Source: Sporichthyaceae bacterium (GTDB lineage Bacteria; Actinomycetota; Actinomycetes; Sporichthyales; Sporichthyaceae). Taken from it: a stretch of 60,397 nt of DNA. The notes beneath the pieces were generated by a model. That model ran no database searches, was not told the DNA's origin, and saw nothing but the letters and a program-made list of their open reading frames with translations. Both the position numbers and the translations under genes were made by a program. Of the stretch, positions 1 through 8,370 are shown piece by piece (the stretch's first letter is position 1; every line of letters starts with the position of its first letter). The stretch covers positions 1 to 60,397 of the forward strand of contig DATASX010000026.1 in assembly GCA_036269075.1 (NCBI GenBank), written 5' to 3'.

Positions 1-864
1 GGCGGCGGCGGACCCGGCGGCCGCGGCGTTGATCAGCTGGGCGGTGTGGTCCACGACGTTGCCGGGCGCCCACACGCCGTCGATGCTGGTGCGACCGGTG
101 CGGTCGGTGGCGACCCAGCCCTCGTCATTGAGTTCGCAGCCCAGGGCGGTCAGCAGCTCGTCGGACGGCACGAAGCGTGGGCCGACGAACAGCGCCGTGC
201 GTCTGACCATCGGCCCCTCGGCGAGCTCGACACCGCGGACGCCGGTCTCGTCGGACACGATCCGCGTCACTTCGCCATCGACGATCCGCACGCCGCGAGC
301 GACCAACAGTTCCCGCTCGTGGGCCTCCAGGTCGATCCGGTGCGGAAAGAACACCACATCGTTGGACCACTGCCGGATCAGCTGCGCCTGGCGCAGGCTG
401 AACGGACGGTCCTCCCCTCCGATCACCCCGAGCGCGCTGTCGCGTACCTCGTAGCCGTGGCAGTACGGGCAAAAATGCACATCCTGGCCCCACCGCGGGC
501 GCAGGCCCGGGATCTCGGGGAGCTCATCGCGGAGCCCCGTGGCCACCACCACCGCGCGTGCGCCCAGCCGGCCGCCCTCGGCCAGGCGCACGGCGAACCG
601 CGCCCCGTCGAGGCGGTCGATGCCGACCGCTCGGCCCGCCAGTAGCTCCCCGCCGTAGCCGACGACCTCTCGCCTGCCCGTGGCCAGCAGCTCGGCCGGG
701 TCCATACCGTCGCGGGACAAGAAGCCGTGCAGGTGCGCCGCCGGGGCGTTGCGCGGTTCGCCGGCATCGACGAGCACCACCCGCCGTCGGGACCGCCCCA
801 GCATCATCGCCGCGGACAACCCAGCCACCCCGCCACCGACCACCACCACGTCGTACTCCGCCAT
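1..864 (-). CDS. NAD(P)/FAD-dependent oxidoreductase, thioredoxin-reductase-like (3' end outside window)
   Basis: The gene starts with ATG at 864 and reads leftward off the window edge (288 codons visible, no stop). The N-terminus has the FAD-binding glycine motif (VVVVGGGVAGLSAAMML, residues about 5-21). Near residue 130 there is a CPYCHGYEVRD motif, the CxxC redox-active type of the thioredoxin reductase superfamily, and near the visible end a FAD-contacting segment (DGVWAPGNVV). Such proteins use NAD(P)H to reduce a disulfide or small acceptor in the cytoplasm. It diverges from the TetR gene at 961, with only 96 bp between the starts, so it is probably that regulator's target. Known family members without a thioredoxin partner include ferredoxin/flavodoxin-type and dithiol oxidases, so the acceptor is unknown. 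Confidence 0.85.
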   Translation of the reverse strand, partial: MAEYDVVVVGGGVAGLSAAMMLGRSRRRVVLVDAGEPRNAPAAHLHGFLSRDGMDPAELLATGRREVVGYGGELLAGRAVGIDRLDGARFAVRLAEGGRLGARAVVVATGLRDELPEIPGLRPRWGQDVHFCPYCHGYEVRDSALGVIGGEDRPFSLRQAQLIRQWSNDVVFFPHRIDLEAHERELLVARGVRIVDGEVTRIVSDETGVRGVELAEGPMVRRTALFVGPRFVPSDELLTALGCELNDEGWVATDRTGRTSIDGVWAPGNVVDHTAQLINAAAAGSAAA

Positions 865-895
865 AACTCACCCTCCGCACGCTCACCCGACGAAA

Positions 896-939
896 CCTCT
901 AGAGGAAAGTTCTAGCACAGGTACCGAGGATTGTTCTAG
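896..939. promoter_or_regulatory. Candidate TetR operator region (CTAG-containing repeats)
   Basis: The 96-bp divergent region between the flavoprotein and TetR genes holds a perfect palindrome CCTCTAGAGG (896-905) followed by two direct copies of GTTCTAG (909-915 and 933-939), 24 bp apart. The location between divergent start codons is typical for TetR autoregulation. That these bases are the operator is inference. Confidence 0.4.
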
Positions 940-960
940 CCCCGGGTAGGATGGACCGCG

Positions 961-1638
961 ATGACCAAGACCTCCACTGCAGGCACGGGCCATCGGACCA
1001 GGCCCGGTTCGAGCCGCGAGGACATCGCGGCCGCCGCGATCGAGCTGTTCGTCGACCGGGGTGTCGCGGCGACCCGGGTGGAAGACATCCTGGCCGCGGC
1101 CGGCGTGAGCGTGGGCAGCTTCTACCACCACTTCCGCGACAAGCTCGACCTGGCCGCCACGGTCTATCTGGAACACCTGCAGCGCTTCCAGAGCGACCTG
1201 CTCGTCGAGCTTGACCGCCACGCGCGCACCGAGGACGCCGTCCGCGGGCTGGTGCTGGCCTACCTACGGTGGGCCGGGGCTGATCCGCGCGCCATGGGCT
1301 ACCTGCATCAGTGCCGCGAGCCCAACGTCGCCGAGATCGCCGAAGGCGAAGAAGCTCGGCTCAAGCAGTACTTTGACGGTCGGCTCGCCGGCTGGCTCGA
1401 CGAACGCGCCGCAATTGGGGAGCTACGAGCGCTGCCGCACGAGCACAGCCTTGCGCTCTGGCTCGGGCCCGCCGAACAGCTCGTTCGGGCCGCCATCGAA
1501 CCCTCCGGGCGCTCCACCGCACCGGAGCCCGACGCCCTCGGCGCACACCTCGCCCACGCCGAACGAGTCCTCGCCGACGCCGCCTGGGAAGCCCTTCGAC
1601 GCCCCGCCCCGGGCGACGATGCCGATCAAGCGCGCTAG
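961..1638 (+). CDS. TetR/AcrR family transcriptional regulator
   Basis: This encodes a 225-residue protein. The N-terminal helix-turn-helix (residues about 20-65) is clear: an IAAAAIELFVDRGV helix, then VEDILAAAGVSVGSFYHHF, the diagnostic TetR recognition-helix pattern ending in YHHF and DK. The remaining 150 residues are the variable ligand-binding/dimerisation part, with a C-terminal Pro/Asp-rich tail. ATG 961 is chosen because it is in frame with the domain and has GTAGGA about 10 bp upstream. It diverges from the flavoprotein gene and is likely its repressor. The ligand is unknown, although the flavoprotein neighbour suggests an electrophile, quinone or oxidant signal. Confidence 0.9.
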   Translation: MTKTSTAGTGHRTRPGSSREDIAAAAIELFVDRGVAATRVEDILAAAGVSVGSFYHHFRDKLDLAATVYLEHLQRFQSDLLVELDRHARTEDAVRGLVLAYLRWAGADPRAMGYLHQCREPNVAEIAEGEEARLKQYFDGRLAGWLDERAAIGELRALPHEHSLALWLGPAEQLVRAAIEPSGRSTAPEPDALGAHLAHAERVLADAAWEALRRPAPGDDADQAR

Positions 1639-1680
1639 TAGCGGTCAACGGCGGCGCGGCAGCAACCACAAACCCCGCCG

Positions 1681-2194
<514 letters not shown>

Positions 2195-2343
2195 CCGAAT
2201 CTGACGGGCCGGGGGTCAAAATTCGCCTGCCGTCAGGGGGGCAAGATTCGAGTGCCGTTGACACAGCCGAGGGTGTTTCCCTTCATCGACTACAGGACTT
2301 TCAACACATCCGCGCTGCTGGGAGAGTTACCGAACGCCGCGGC

Positions 2344-2615
2344 GGTTGCAATTGTGGTTGCAGTTCGCCGAGATTCGCGGCCGCCCGGTGCCGGTCCCCG
2401 GGCCGCCAGTCCCGTCTGTGCGGGTGCCGACGACCGCCGACGACCAAGCGCCTGAGGAGCTTAAACCTCGTTGACCGAGAGGTCGTACGGGTTCGAATCC
2501 CGTCCCGGGCACGTCTCTCACGTGCAGGAACATGAATCACAGCGTTGCGGCCGGTCGGGCCCGATTGCCGGGGTTGCAATTAGGGTTGCAGTTGCGTTTG
2601 GCGAGGTTGCGCGGC
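2344..2615. repeat. Imperfect direct repeat pair flanking a tRNA-like 3' end
   Basis: Copy 1 (2344-2381) and copy 2 (2572-2615) share GGTTGCAATT, two variable bases, GGTTGCAGTT and a common G/C-rich tail (CGCCGAGATTCGCGG against TGGCGAGGTTGCGCGG). They lie about 230 bp apart and bracket the tRNA-like sequence at 2466-2511. Such repeats next to a tRNA 3' end resemble old integration junctions, but no integrase gene is present. The rest of 2195-2800 has no convincing gene. Confidence 0.5.
2466..2511 (+). other. tRNA-like 3' half (class II tRNA remnant or attachment site)
   Basis: The sequence contains a perfect variable-arm-like hairpin (GACCGAGAGGTC), a canonical T-arm (ACGGG-TTCGAAT-CCCGT, 2487-2503), a 7-base acceptor strand CCCGGGC (2504-2510) and discriminator A2511. 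An anticodon-like loop with TTAA sits just upstream, which would suit a leucine-type tRNA. No matching 5' acceptor strand (GCCCGGG) or D-arm lies at the right distance, so this is not a functional tRNA. A 3' tRNA fragment is what remains at one end of an element integrated into a tRNA gene. Confidence 0.45.
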
Positions 2616-3190
2616 AGACGCGCGGTCATGCCGTCGATCGCCGGTGTTCGCGAGCGTCCGCGTTCGTCCGGCGGTTCAGCTGCTCCACAGGGCATGGCCG
2701 CTGCGGCCTGAATCCCCCCGACGTGTCCGGAGACTCCGGAATCACCGGAGGATTCAGTCTTTGGATAACCGGGCTCGGGGGCAGGCCGACACCGGCGTAG
2801 GAAGCCGTGGTGGTCGTCCAGGTAGGTCTCCAGGGCGATCGGGTCACCGTCCGGGTCGGTCTCGAAGGTGACCGGGGCGATCATCGCCTTCCCGTTCACC
2901 TTCTGGATCGAGTGCAGGTTGTGGTACCCGCCGGCGCCGGTGACCAGGTACGGCCACTGCGTCCCGTCCGGCAGGGTCCGGGTCAGCCGCTGGTAGTTGT
3001 GCACCTGCCCCGCGATCACCAGCTCCGGCCGCCGGCCCGACGCGGCGGTCGCCTCATCCAAGCCTTGATCATGTGCGTGGACCCGGAATGGTGATCGTCC
3101 GCGGAGTACGGCGGGGTGGTGCAGGGTCACGATCAACGGCACATCCCTCGGCAGGTCCTTGAGCTCGCCGATGAGCCAGTCGGTCCGAGG
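2537..3190 (-). pseudogene. Calcineurin-like metallophosphoesterase, C-terminal fragment
   Basis: Reading leftward from about 3190, the frame encodes TDWLIGELKDLP, then VPLIVTLHHPAV, AGQVHNYQR, a VTGAGGYHNL segment and YLDDHHGF. These are the C-terminal motifs of purple-acid-like/calcineurin metallophosphoesterases, where LHHP and GHxHxYQR carry metal ligands. Here the first His of the last motif is Gln (GQVH). The N-terminal half with the DxH, GD and GNH motifs is absent. After about 2797 the frame runs on into unrelated DNA to the stop at 2537. It is therefore a truncated, non-functional copy beside the tRNA-like junction. Confidence 0.7.
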
Positions 3191-3416
3191 TGCTGTCGGG
3201 CTCGGGCACGCAGATCCTCCCGCTGCGCGGGCCCCTTCATATTTCCTCGCCCCGGCCCCCTTTGCCCGGCGCTCCCTCGCCCGATGTGCGTTCCGCCCGA
3301 GCCGGCGACAGGGCCCTGGCCATCAGCGCTGCCGGGCAGGCGTTCCTCGAGCGTCCCGCGGCCGGCCGAACGGAAACTCATGGTGGATGGGGTTTTCCGC
3401 CGATGATCGGTTCCTG

Positions 3417-4043
3417 TCAGCGTGGCTCGGGACGGTCGATGTTCCAGTGGCGTGAGACCGTTGCCAACCAGCGGTCGTCGCCGGCGGGGATGAGCGCGAA
3501 GCGGCCGATGACCCGTTGCCCGCCTTCGTAATCGCCGTAAAGAAGGTCGACGGTCGACTGCCGGCGGCCGCACAGAGCCTCCCGAGCCCCGGCGAAGTCG
3601 GGGTCGGACGGGTCGCGGAAAGCACCCTGCCAGAAGCCCATCTCTCCGGTAGGGATGTAGATGTCCCGCATGAGCCGGTGGAACCCCTCCAGCGGCGGAG
3701 GACCGCCGCCCATCATCCGTTCGGGGTGGAACCGCCAGCCGTGGAGGACACCGAGGCCGCTGCCAACGTTGCGCAGCGAGATCACCAGGTACACCACCTC
3801 GTCGGTGATAGCGGTGGCCGCCTGCCCGCCCGGCACCCGGATCCACACGTCGTCCTGGAAGCCGATCTTCTGCTCCGGATCCTCGGCGCGGGACGGGACG
3901 AGCAACGGCCGGATGCCGGCCAGCAGGGCCCGCTCCGCAACGCGGGCCGCCCGGTTGGCCGACCGCACCGACACGAACGTGGCGATGGCCAGGACCAGCG
4001 TCCCCGCCGCGGTGGCCAGCGATGCCGAGGTCGCCCAGTCCAT
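3417..4043 (-). CDS. Hypothetical membrane-anchored protein
   Basis: This is a 208-residue protein with one N-terminal transmembrane helix (residues about 5-27, SLATAAGTLVLAIATFVSV), then an Arg/Ala-rich linker and a soluble domain of about 170 residues rich in Trp and aromatic residues (LHGWRFHPE, GEMGFWQGAF, LYGDYEGG). It ends shortly after a WLATVSRHW strand. I recognise the general layout (N-terminal helix plus a beta-rich domain beginning IRPLLV) from uncharacterised actinobacterial proteins, but no function is known to me. The ATG at 4043 starts the hydrophobic helix directly. It stands alone between degraded regions; the DNA between 3191 and 3416 holds no gene I can support. Confidence 0.65.
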   Translation of the reverse strand: MDWATSASLATAAGTLVLAIATFVSVRSANRAARVAERALLAGIRPLLVPSRAEDPEQKIGFQDDVWIRVPGGQAATAITDEVVYLVISLRNVGSGLGVLHGWRFHPERMMGGGPPPLEGFHRLMRDIYIPTGEMGFWQGAFRDPSDPDFAGAREALCGRRQSTVDLLYGDYEGGQRVIGRFALIPAGDDRWLATVSRHWNIDRPEPR

Positions 4044-5000
4044 GGGCAGACGGTAAACCCTGGAGCAAGCTGAACCTGCACAAGGCCGCGCAGGAGTCCG
4101 AACCCGAGGCCACCCACCCCGTGCCGGGCAGCGCCGACATCTGCTTGATAGCCGACCGTCGGACCGACGACACCACGGCGCATCTGACCGTCCATCAGGT
4201 GCCCGTGGAACTCTGACCAGTGGAACGCGCCGGGGGTTATGGGTCCGATGACCAGCTTATACATCTGTGATCCCGTCGGCGATCTCGTCGAGATCAGCTC
4301 CTACACAGCCTGCAACCGCGGCAGTCGCGGCGATGGTGGCCCGAGCCGTCCCCGCGGCACAACCCCTCGCTGTACTGCCGGCCCGCTACCGCAGCCGAGG
4401 TGGACGCTAGCTACCGCGCCTACGAATCTCCGCCTTCCTCAGCCACGCAACCGATCCAGGGATCCTTGCGGGTTTCGGCGCCGTTCGGGACGACATGTGC
4501 CTTTCGAGCCTCACCTCTGCGCTACGGCTTATCAGTCGCGGTCGTTCCTGGCCTGCTCTTCCGGAGTGCCACGACGGGGCGGGGAGTGCAGGGCACTTGA
4601 TGCCGTGCTCGCCGGGCCGGGCCTCGTAGTGGTCCATCAAGGCCGAGATGTCATCGCTCAGCCAGGTGAGGTCCTCGAGCGCAGGTTCGGTGGGGCCGCC
4701 GTTCAGCGCAGCCTCGATGGCCAGCAGGCGTGCGAACACGGTCGACTGAAGGTGACGGTCGGCAGGACGTGAGGACCGGGGCCTGGCACGGGCTGCGGTC
4801 GGATGCGCCGCCGCGGTCGTTGTGGTTCGTCCAAGGGCACCGGTCCGGTTCGTGTCAGGCGGTAGCTCGGCCTCCGCCCTGAAGGCGGGCGGGCGGAGGC
4901 CGCAGTGCAGGGTGCTGCCGGGTTCCTCGTCGGCTGGTTGCGTCGGAGGATCGTGACGTTGCCGGGGGTCCGGTGCTCGGCAGCCGCGGGCTGAAGTGAG
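4044..5000. other. Gene-poor stretch
   Basis: Apart from the doubtful frame at 4407-4739, I see no coding sequence, RNA gene or repeat in this 950-bp stretch between the membrane-anchored protein gene and the pckG operon. Confidence 0.4.
4407..4739 (-). CDS. Doubtful hypothetical protein
   Basis: A GTG-initiated frame of 110 codons. The first 55 residues look protein-like (FARLLAIEAALNGG, LEDLTWLSDDISALMDHYEA), an acidic helical stretch. The rest is Arg/Ser-rich and looks like random high-GC translation. It may be the N-terminal remnant of a small helical protein with a lost C-terminus. No ribosome site is obvious. Confidence 0.25.
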   Translation of the reverse strand: MFARLLAIEAALNGGPTEPALEDLTWLSDDISALMDHYEARPGEHGIKCPALPAPSWHSGRAGQERPRLISRSAEVRLERHMSSRTAPKPARIPGSVAWLRKAEIRRRGS

Positions 5001-5219
5001 CTACCGATCGGAGGGTGCGGTTTCGGCGCGCTGCCGCGCTAGGTGCCACGAAGCTTGCTCGTCCTGGATGTAGTGCTCGACCACGATGCGTGCGCCCCAA
5101 CCGTCGGGATCGATCAGCGCCAGTCCCGAGCCGTCGGCCTCGGCCACGGCGAGAACTGACGCGTGCGGGGATCGGCAGTTGCTGATTTCCCGGACCTGAC
5201 GGGATGTCAGTTCGCTCAT
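5001..5219 (-). CDS. Small hypothetical protein translationally coupled to pckG
   Basis: A 72-residue soluble acidic protein. Its ATG (5219) overlaps the TGA of pckG by 4 bp (ATGA), so it is almost certainly co-transcribed and translationally coupled. The sequence contains ISNCRSPHASVLAVAEADG and GWGARIVVEHYIQDEQASWH and has no recognisable domain, signal peptide or membrane segment. Its position suggests a role linked to PEP carboxykinase or gluconeogenesis, but that is inference only. Confidence 0.6.
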   Translation of the reverse strand: MSELTSRQVREISNCRSPHASVLAVAEADGSGLALIDPDGWGARIVVEHYIQDEQASWHLARQRAETAPSDR

Positions 5220-7060
5220 GTCGGTTCCCGGTCGGTCGCCGCGGCGTCCAGCGCTGCCGTGACGCGGCGGTGTGCGGCCCAGATCTCCTCGGGCAGCCCG
5301 GTGAACTGCTCCAGGTGGGTCTGGCGGTGCGCCATCTCCTGACGCCAGCGTTCGACGTCGATGGACAGGAGCCGGTCCAGGTCGCCGGGTCGTAGTTCCA
5401 TCCCGGCCAGTTCGAGTTCCTCGGCGGTAGGGACGATGCCGACCGGGGTCTGGCGCCCCGTCACTTCACCGTTCTTCAGCGCGAGCAGCCACAGCAGCGG
5501 CCGCAGGTTGTCGCGGTATCCGGGCCACAGGAAGTGGCCGTCGGCGCCGCGGGCGAACCAGTTGACGTGGGCGAAGATCGGCTTCTCCGCGGCCGCGCCG
5601 ATGATCCTGAGCCAGTGCGCCACGTAGTCCGCCTCCGGGTAGGACAGGAACGGCCGCATCGACATCGGGTCGTAGCGCAACTGGCCCTCGACACCCTCGG
5701 CGGCGAAGGTCGCCTCCGCGCCCAGCGTGAGCCCGTCGTAAACGCCCTCGGCGACGTCGTGGATCGCCCGGATCAGCGGCTCCCGGTCGCGGGTGCGGCC
5801 GCCGAAGATGATCGCGTCGATCGGCACGCCCTTGGGGTCGGCGAAGTCCGTGGCGATGTTCGGCACGTTGGCCAGGGTGGTGGTGAACCGGCTGTTGGGG
5901 TGCGCCCACGGCTCGTCGGCCCGACGGGCCGATACCAGTTGCCCGGTCCAGTCCCGCCAGCCGGCGGGGTTGGCCGGCGGATGGGTGGTTCGTCCTTCCC
6001 ACCACACATCGGCGTCGGACTCGTTGTGGGCCACGTTGGTGAACAGCACCCCGGTGTCTGGTCCGACGGCCTGCATCGCGGTGGGGTTGGTCATCGCGTT
6101 GGTGTCCTTGGCGACCCCGAACACCCCGAACTCAGGGTTCATGGCACGCAGGACACCGTGCTCGTCGACCCACAGCCAGGCGATGTCGTCACCGTAGAAC
6201 TCGACGTGGTAGCGATCGCCGAGCTCGTCCGGGGCCAGCATCATCGCCAGATTGGTCTTGCCCGAGGCCGAGGGGAAGCCGCCGCAGATGTGGTACTTGC
6301 GGCCGGTCTGCTTGTCGGTGACGCCCAGCAGCATGAACTGCTCGGCCAGGAACACACCGGAGCGCCGGCCGTCGTAGGAGGCCTGCCGCAGCCCGTGGGC
6401 GATCTTGCCGAGCAGCGCGTTGCCACCGTAGGAGGAGCCGTAGTGCAGGATCGTTCTCTGGTCGGCGACGGTGACGAAGTGGCGTCGGTCCTGCTGCGTG
6501 CCCTGCCCGAGTTCGTCCAGCTCGCCGGTGACGTGCACGGCCCGCACGAAGTCGTTGGGGTGCTCAAGGTTGTTGACGTGTTCCACGCCGACCCGGGCCA
6601 TGCGGATCATGTGCAGCGCCACGGTGCGGCTGTCGGTCAGTTCGACGCCGCTTGCCCAACGTTGCAGCGGTGAACCGGGCGGGGCCATCAGGTAGGGGAT
6701 GGCGTACAGGGTGCGACCGGCGCAGGCTCCGCGCATCTGGTCCAGGACCAGGGGTTGGATCTGGCCGGCCGGCCGCCAGTTGTTGTAGACGCCCTTGTCC
6801 GCCAGGTCCCCGCTGGCCACGAAGGTGCGTTCCTCCGAGCGCGCGGTGTCCTTGCGATGGCTGCGGGCGTAGTAGCGACCCTCGCCGGCCGACTGGATCT
6901 CCCCGGCCGCCAGGGCTTCGGAGAGCAGGCGCGCGTCGTCGGTCGCCTCGACGACCTCGACCGCCGCTGAGCCGGTGTGCCAGGCCCAATGCTCGACGAA
7001 GTCGCGGACGTGCTGGTTCTTCAGCCCGGCGGCGTCCAGGACCGCCTCGACACTCACCAC
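5216..7060 (-). CDS. pckG: Phosphoenolpyruvate carboxykinase (GTP)
   Basis: About 614 residues, the usual size of GTP-dependent PEPCK, which converts oxaloacetate and GTP to PEP, GDP and CO2 in gluconeogenesis and anaplerosis. Family motifs in order: NNLEHPNDFVRAVHVTG, the PEP-binding SSYGGNALLGK, the kinase-1a P-loop ICGGFPSASGKTNLAMM (around residues 257-272), kinase-2 FYGDDIAWLWVDEHG, GGRTRDREPLI and the C-terminal NWFARGADGHFLWPG. The P-loop has Ser where the family normally carries the hyper-reactive Cys (FPSACGKT). The GTG at 7060 is preferred because AAGGACGG lies 5 bp upstream; a second GTG at 7057 is also possible. The longer open frame to 7708 is not part of the protein. It diverges from an ArsR-type gene and is coupled to a small downstream gene. 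Confidence 0.95.
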   Translation of the reverse strand: MVSVEAVLDAAGLKNQHVRDFVEHWAWHTGSAAVEVVEATDDARLLSEALAAGEIQSAGEGRYYARSHRKDTARSEERTFVASGDLADKGVYNNWRPAGQIQPLVLDQMRGACAGRTLYAIPYLMAPPGSPLQRWASGVELTDSRTVALHMIRMARVGVEHVNNLEHPNDFVRAVHVTGELDELGQGTQQDRRHFVTVADQRTILHYGSSYGGNALLGKIAHGLRQASYDGRRSGVFLAEQFMLLGVTDKQTGRKYHICGGFPSASGKTNLAMMLAPDELGDRYHVEFYGDDIAWLWVDEHGVLRAMNPEFGVFGVAKDTNAMTNPTAMQAVGPDTGVLFTNVAHNESDADVWWEGRTTHPPANPAGWRDWTGQLVSARRADEPWAHPNSRFTTTLANVPNIATDFADPKGVPIDAIIFGGRTRDREPLIRAIHDVAEGVYDGLTLGAEATFAAEGVEGQLRYDPMSMRPFLSYPEADYVAHWLRIIGAAAEKPIFAHVNWFARGADGHFLWPGYRDNLRPLLWLLALKNGEVTGRQTPVGIVPTAEELELAGMELRPGDLDRLLSIDVERWRQEMAHRQTHLEQFTGLPEEIWAAHRRVTAALDAAATDREPT

Positions 7061-7093
7061 GTGTTCCGTCCTTTGCACTTGAAGAATCCTGCA

Positions 7094-7114
7094 ACTCTGT
7101 ATATTCGGAAGAGT
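7094..7114. promoter_or_regulatory. Candidate ArsR operator/promoter between pckG and arsR-type gene
   Basis: This is the only AT-rich patch in the divergent region. It carries the inverted repeat ACTCT-(11 bp)-AGAGT (7094-7114) around TATATTC. A TACAAT sequence at 7114-7119 could be a -10 element for the + strand gene. The position between divergent starts makes it the natural binding site for the ArsR-type protein. Function is inferred. Confidence 0.45.
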
Positions 7115-7138
7115 ACAATGTGTCCAGGAGGTGGTTCG

Positions 7139-7480
7139 GTGCCGGTTCCGCTGTACCAGGCCAAGGCCGAGTTCTTCCGGATGCTCGGGCACCCGGTCCG
7201 CATCCGGGTGCTCGAGCTGCTGCAGGACGGGCCGAAGCCGGTGCGGGACCTGCTGACCGAGATCGAGATCGAACCCTCGAGCCTGTCCCAGCAGTTGGCG
7301 GTGCTGCGGCGCTCGGGGATCGTCACCTCGACCCGGGAGGGCACGACGGTGGTCTATGCCCTGGCCGGTGGGGACGTGGCCGAGTTGCTGCGGGCGGCTC
7401 GGCGGATTCTCACCGAGATGCTGGCCGACCGCAACGAGTTGCTGGAGCAGTTGCGGGAGTCCTTGGTGAAGTCCGCGTGA
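7139..7480 (+). CDS. ArsR/SmtB family transcriptional regulator without Cys metal site
   Basis: A 113-residue winged-helix protein. It has FFRMLGHPVRIRVLELL (helix 1-2), PVRDLLTEIEIEPSSLSQQ and LAVLRRSGIVTSTREG (recognition helix and wing), typical of ArsR/SmtB repressors. The classic metal site (ELCVCDL) is replaced by PVRDLL and there is no cysteine in the whole protein, so it is unlikely to sense thiophilic metals. GTG 7139 is chosen because a perfect AGGAGG (7126-7131) lies 7 bp upstream; an upstream in-frame ATG at 7118 would place that site inside the gene. It faces pckG and probably controls it and itself in response to a metabolic signal. Confidence 0.88.
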   Translation: MPVPLYQAKAEFFRMLGHPVRIRVLELLQDGPKPVRDLLTEIEIEPSSLSQQLAVLRRSGIVTSTREGTTVVYALAGGDVAELLRAARRILTEMLADRNELLEQLRESLVKSA

Positions 7481-7784
7481 GCCCGCCAAATCCGGCGGAT
7501 CGGCCTCAGCGCCGAACCGGCCGCGACGCCCACGCCCGAATCGCGGGTCCGCTGTCGTCGTCCGGCCGGATGCTCGTCGCCGGGACGCGGGAAGCATTCG
7601 TCGAACTGACCACCCGTCACATCGCAGGTAAGCCGTAGCTGCGCACCGCCGCCCACGCCGGCTGTCGATGGCTGCTTCCCGGTCGCACCCCAGGGTGGGG
7701 CGCTCCAACCTGCCTAAGTAGTGACCTGCTGGGGTCGCGCCTCGTCAACCTGACGCTGCGACTGACCCCCAAGGGCGACAATGT
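7481..7784. other. Intergenic stretch without recognisable gene
   Basis: About 300 bp between the ArsR-type gene and the duplicated small-gene locus. I see no coding frame or structured element that I can support. Confidence 0.35.
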
Positions 7785-7942
7785 TCACCCGAGTCGCGCG
7801 ATCGCGGCGCTGACCCGGGCGGCGATGAACGCGGTCGACCGGCGCTCCCGCACCAGCCCGGCGAGCAGGCATTCGACAACCTCGTCGACGCCGCGGCGCT
7901 GTACTGTCCAGGCCCCGCAGTCACAACAGCAGTCGAACACAT
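7785..7942 (-). pseudogene. Deleted copy of the small gene at 17454-17732
   Basis: From ATG 7942 the frame encodes CSTAVVTAGPGQYSAA, identical to the start of the 92-residue protein at 17454-17732. About 82 bp are then missing compared with that copy, which shifts the frame. The downstream part (VDEVVECLLAGLVRERR) is readable only in another frame, ending at the TGA at 7785. This copy has ATG at the position where the intact copy has GTG, which supports that start. It belongs to the segmental duplication described in the findings. Confidence 0.7.
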
Positions 7943-8133
7943 GTTCGAATCATGCGGACAGGTTACCCCACGACGCTCCTCGCGCCTTCGGCGCGGTTTC
8001 CTACGACGGGGAGGGCTTCAGCGAACTGGAGACGGATCACCGGGCGCAGCCGTCGTTCCCCGCGCAGGCTCTGCACAGACGCACCCGGCCGCCGCAGGCC
8101 GGGTCGGACGGTCGGTTCGGACGGTGCCCGGTT

Positions 8134-8370
8134 TTACGCGCCCTGACTCCCGAGGGGGCCGCCGCCGCCGTCCTCCTGGCCGTCCGGATCCTGATCCGGG
8201 CACGGGTGCTGCTGTTCCGAGGCGACCGAGTCGACCACCGAGCAAAGACCGAGCGGGACGCCGGGCGGTTTCACCGGGGGCGGGCCGTCGCCGGCGCGGC
8301 CGGCGGCGAGCGGCGCGACGAGCAGGCCGGTCAACACGACCAGCGCTGCGAGAGCACGAATTTCTGCCAC
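8134..8370 (-). CDS. Small secreted protein (paralogue of 18511-18744)
   Basis: A 78-residue protein starting at GTG 8370, 5 bp after a GGGAGG ribosome site. A signal peptide is evident (AEIRALAALVVLTGLLVAPLAAG, residues 2-24), followed by a short Pro/Gly/Asp-rich mature part with PPVKPPGVPLGLCSVVDS and an acidic, Gln/Asp-rich tail (HPCPDQDPDGQEDGGGG). There are two cysteines, possibly forming one disulfide. The paralogue at 18511-18744 matches over nearly the whole length, and the conserved frame between diverged copies argues that it is a real gene. Function unknown; presumably exported by the Sec system. Confidence 0.65.
   Translation of the reverse strand: MAEIRALAALVVLTGLLVAPLAAGRAGDGPPPVKPPGVPLGLCSVVDSVASEQQHPCPDQDPDGQEDGGGGPLGSQGA

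Noticed and set aside
2301-2579. Minus-strand frames with RTRTTSRSTR and TGFEPVRP sequences
   Set aside because: These are typical antisense translations of tRNA T-arm DNA, not proteins.
7061-7708. Open frame extending pckG upstream by about 216 codons
   Set aside because: It runs antisense through the ArsR-type gene; family length, ribosome site and the intergenic promoter all favour the start at 7060.
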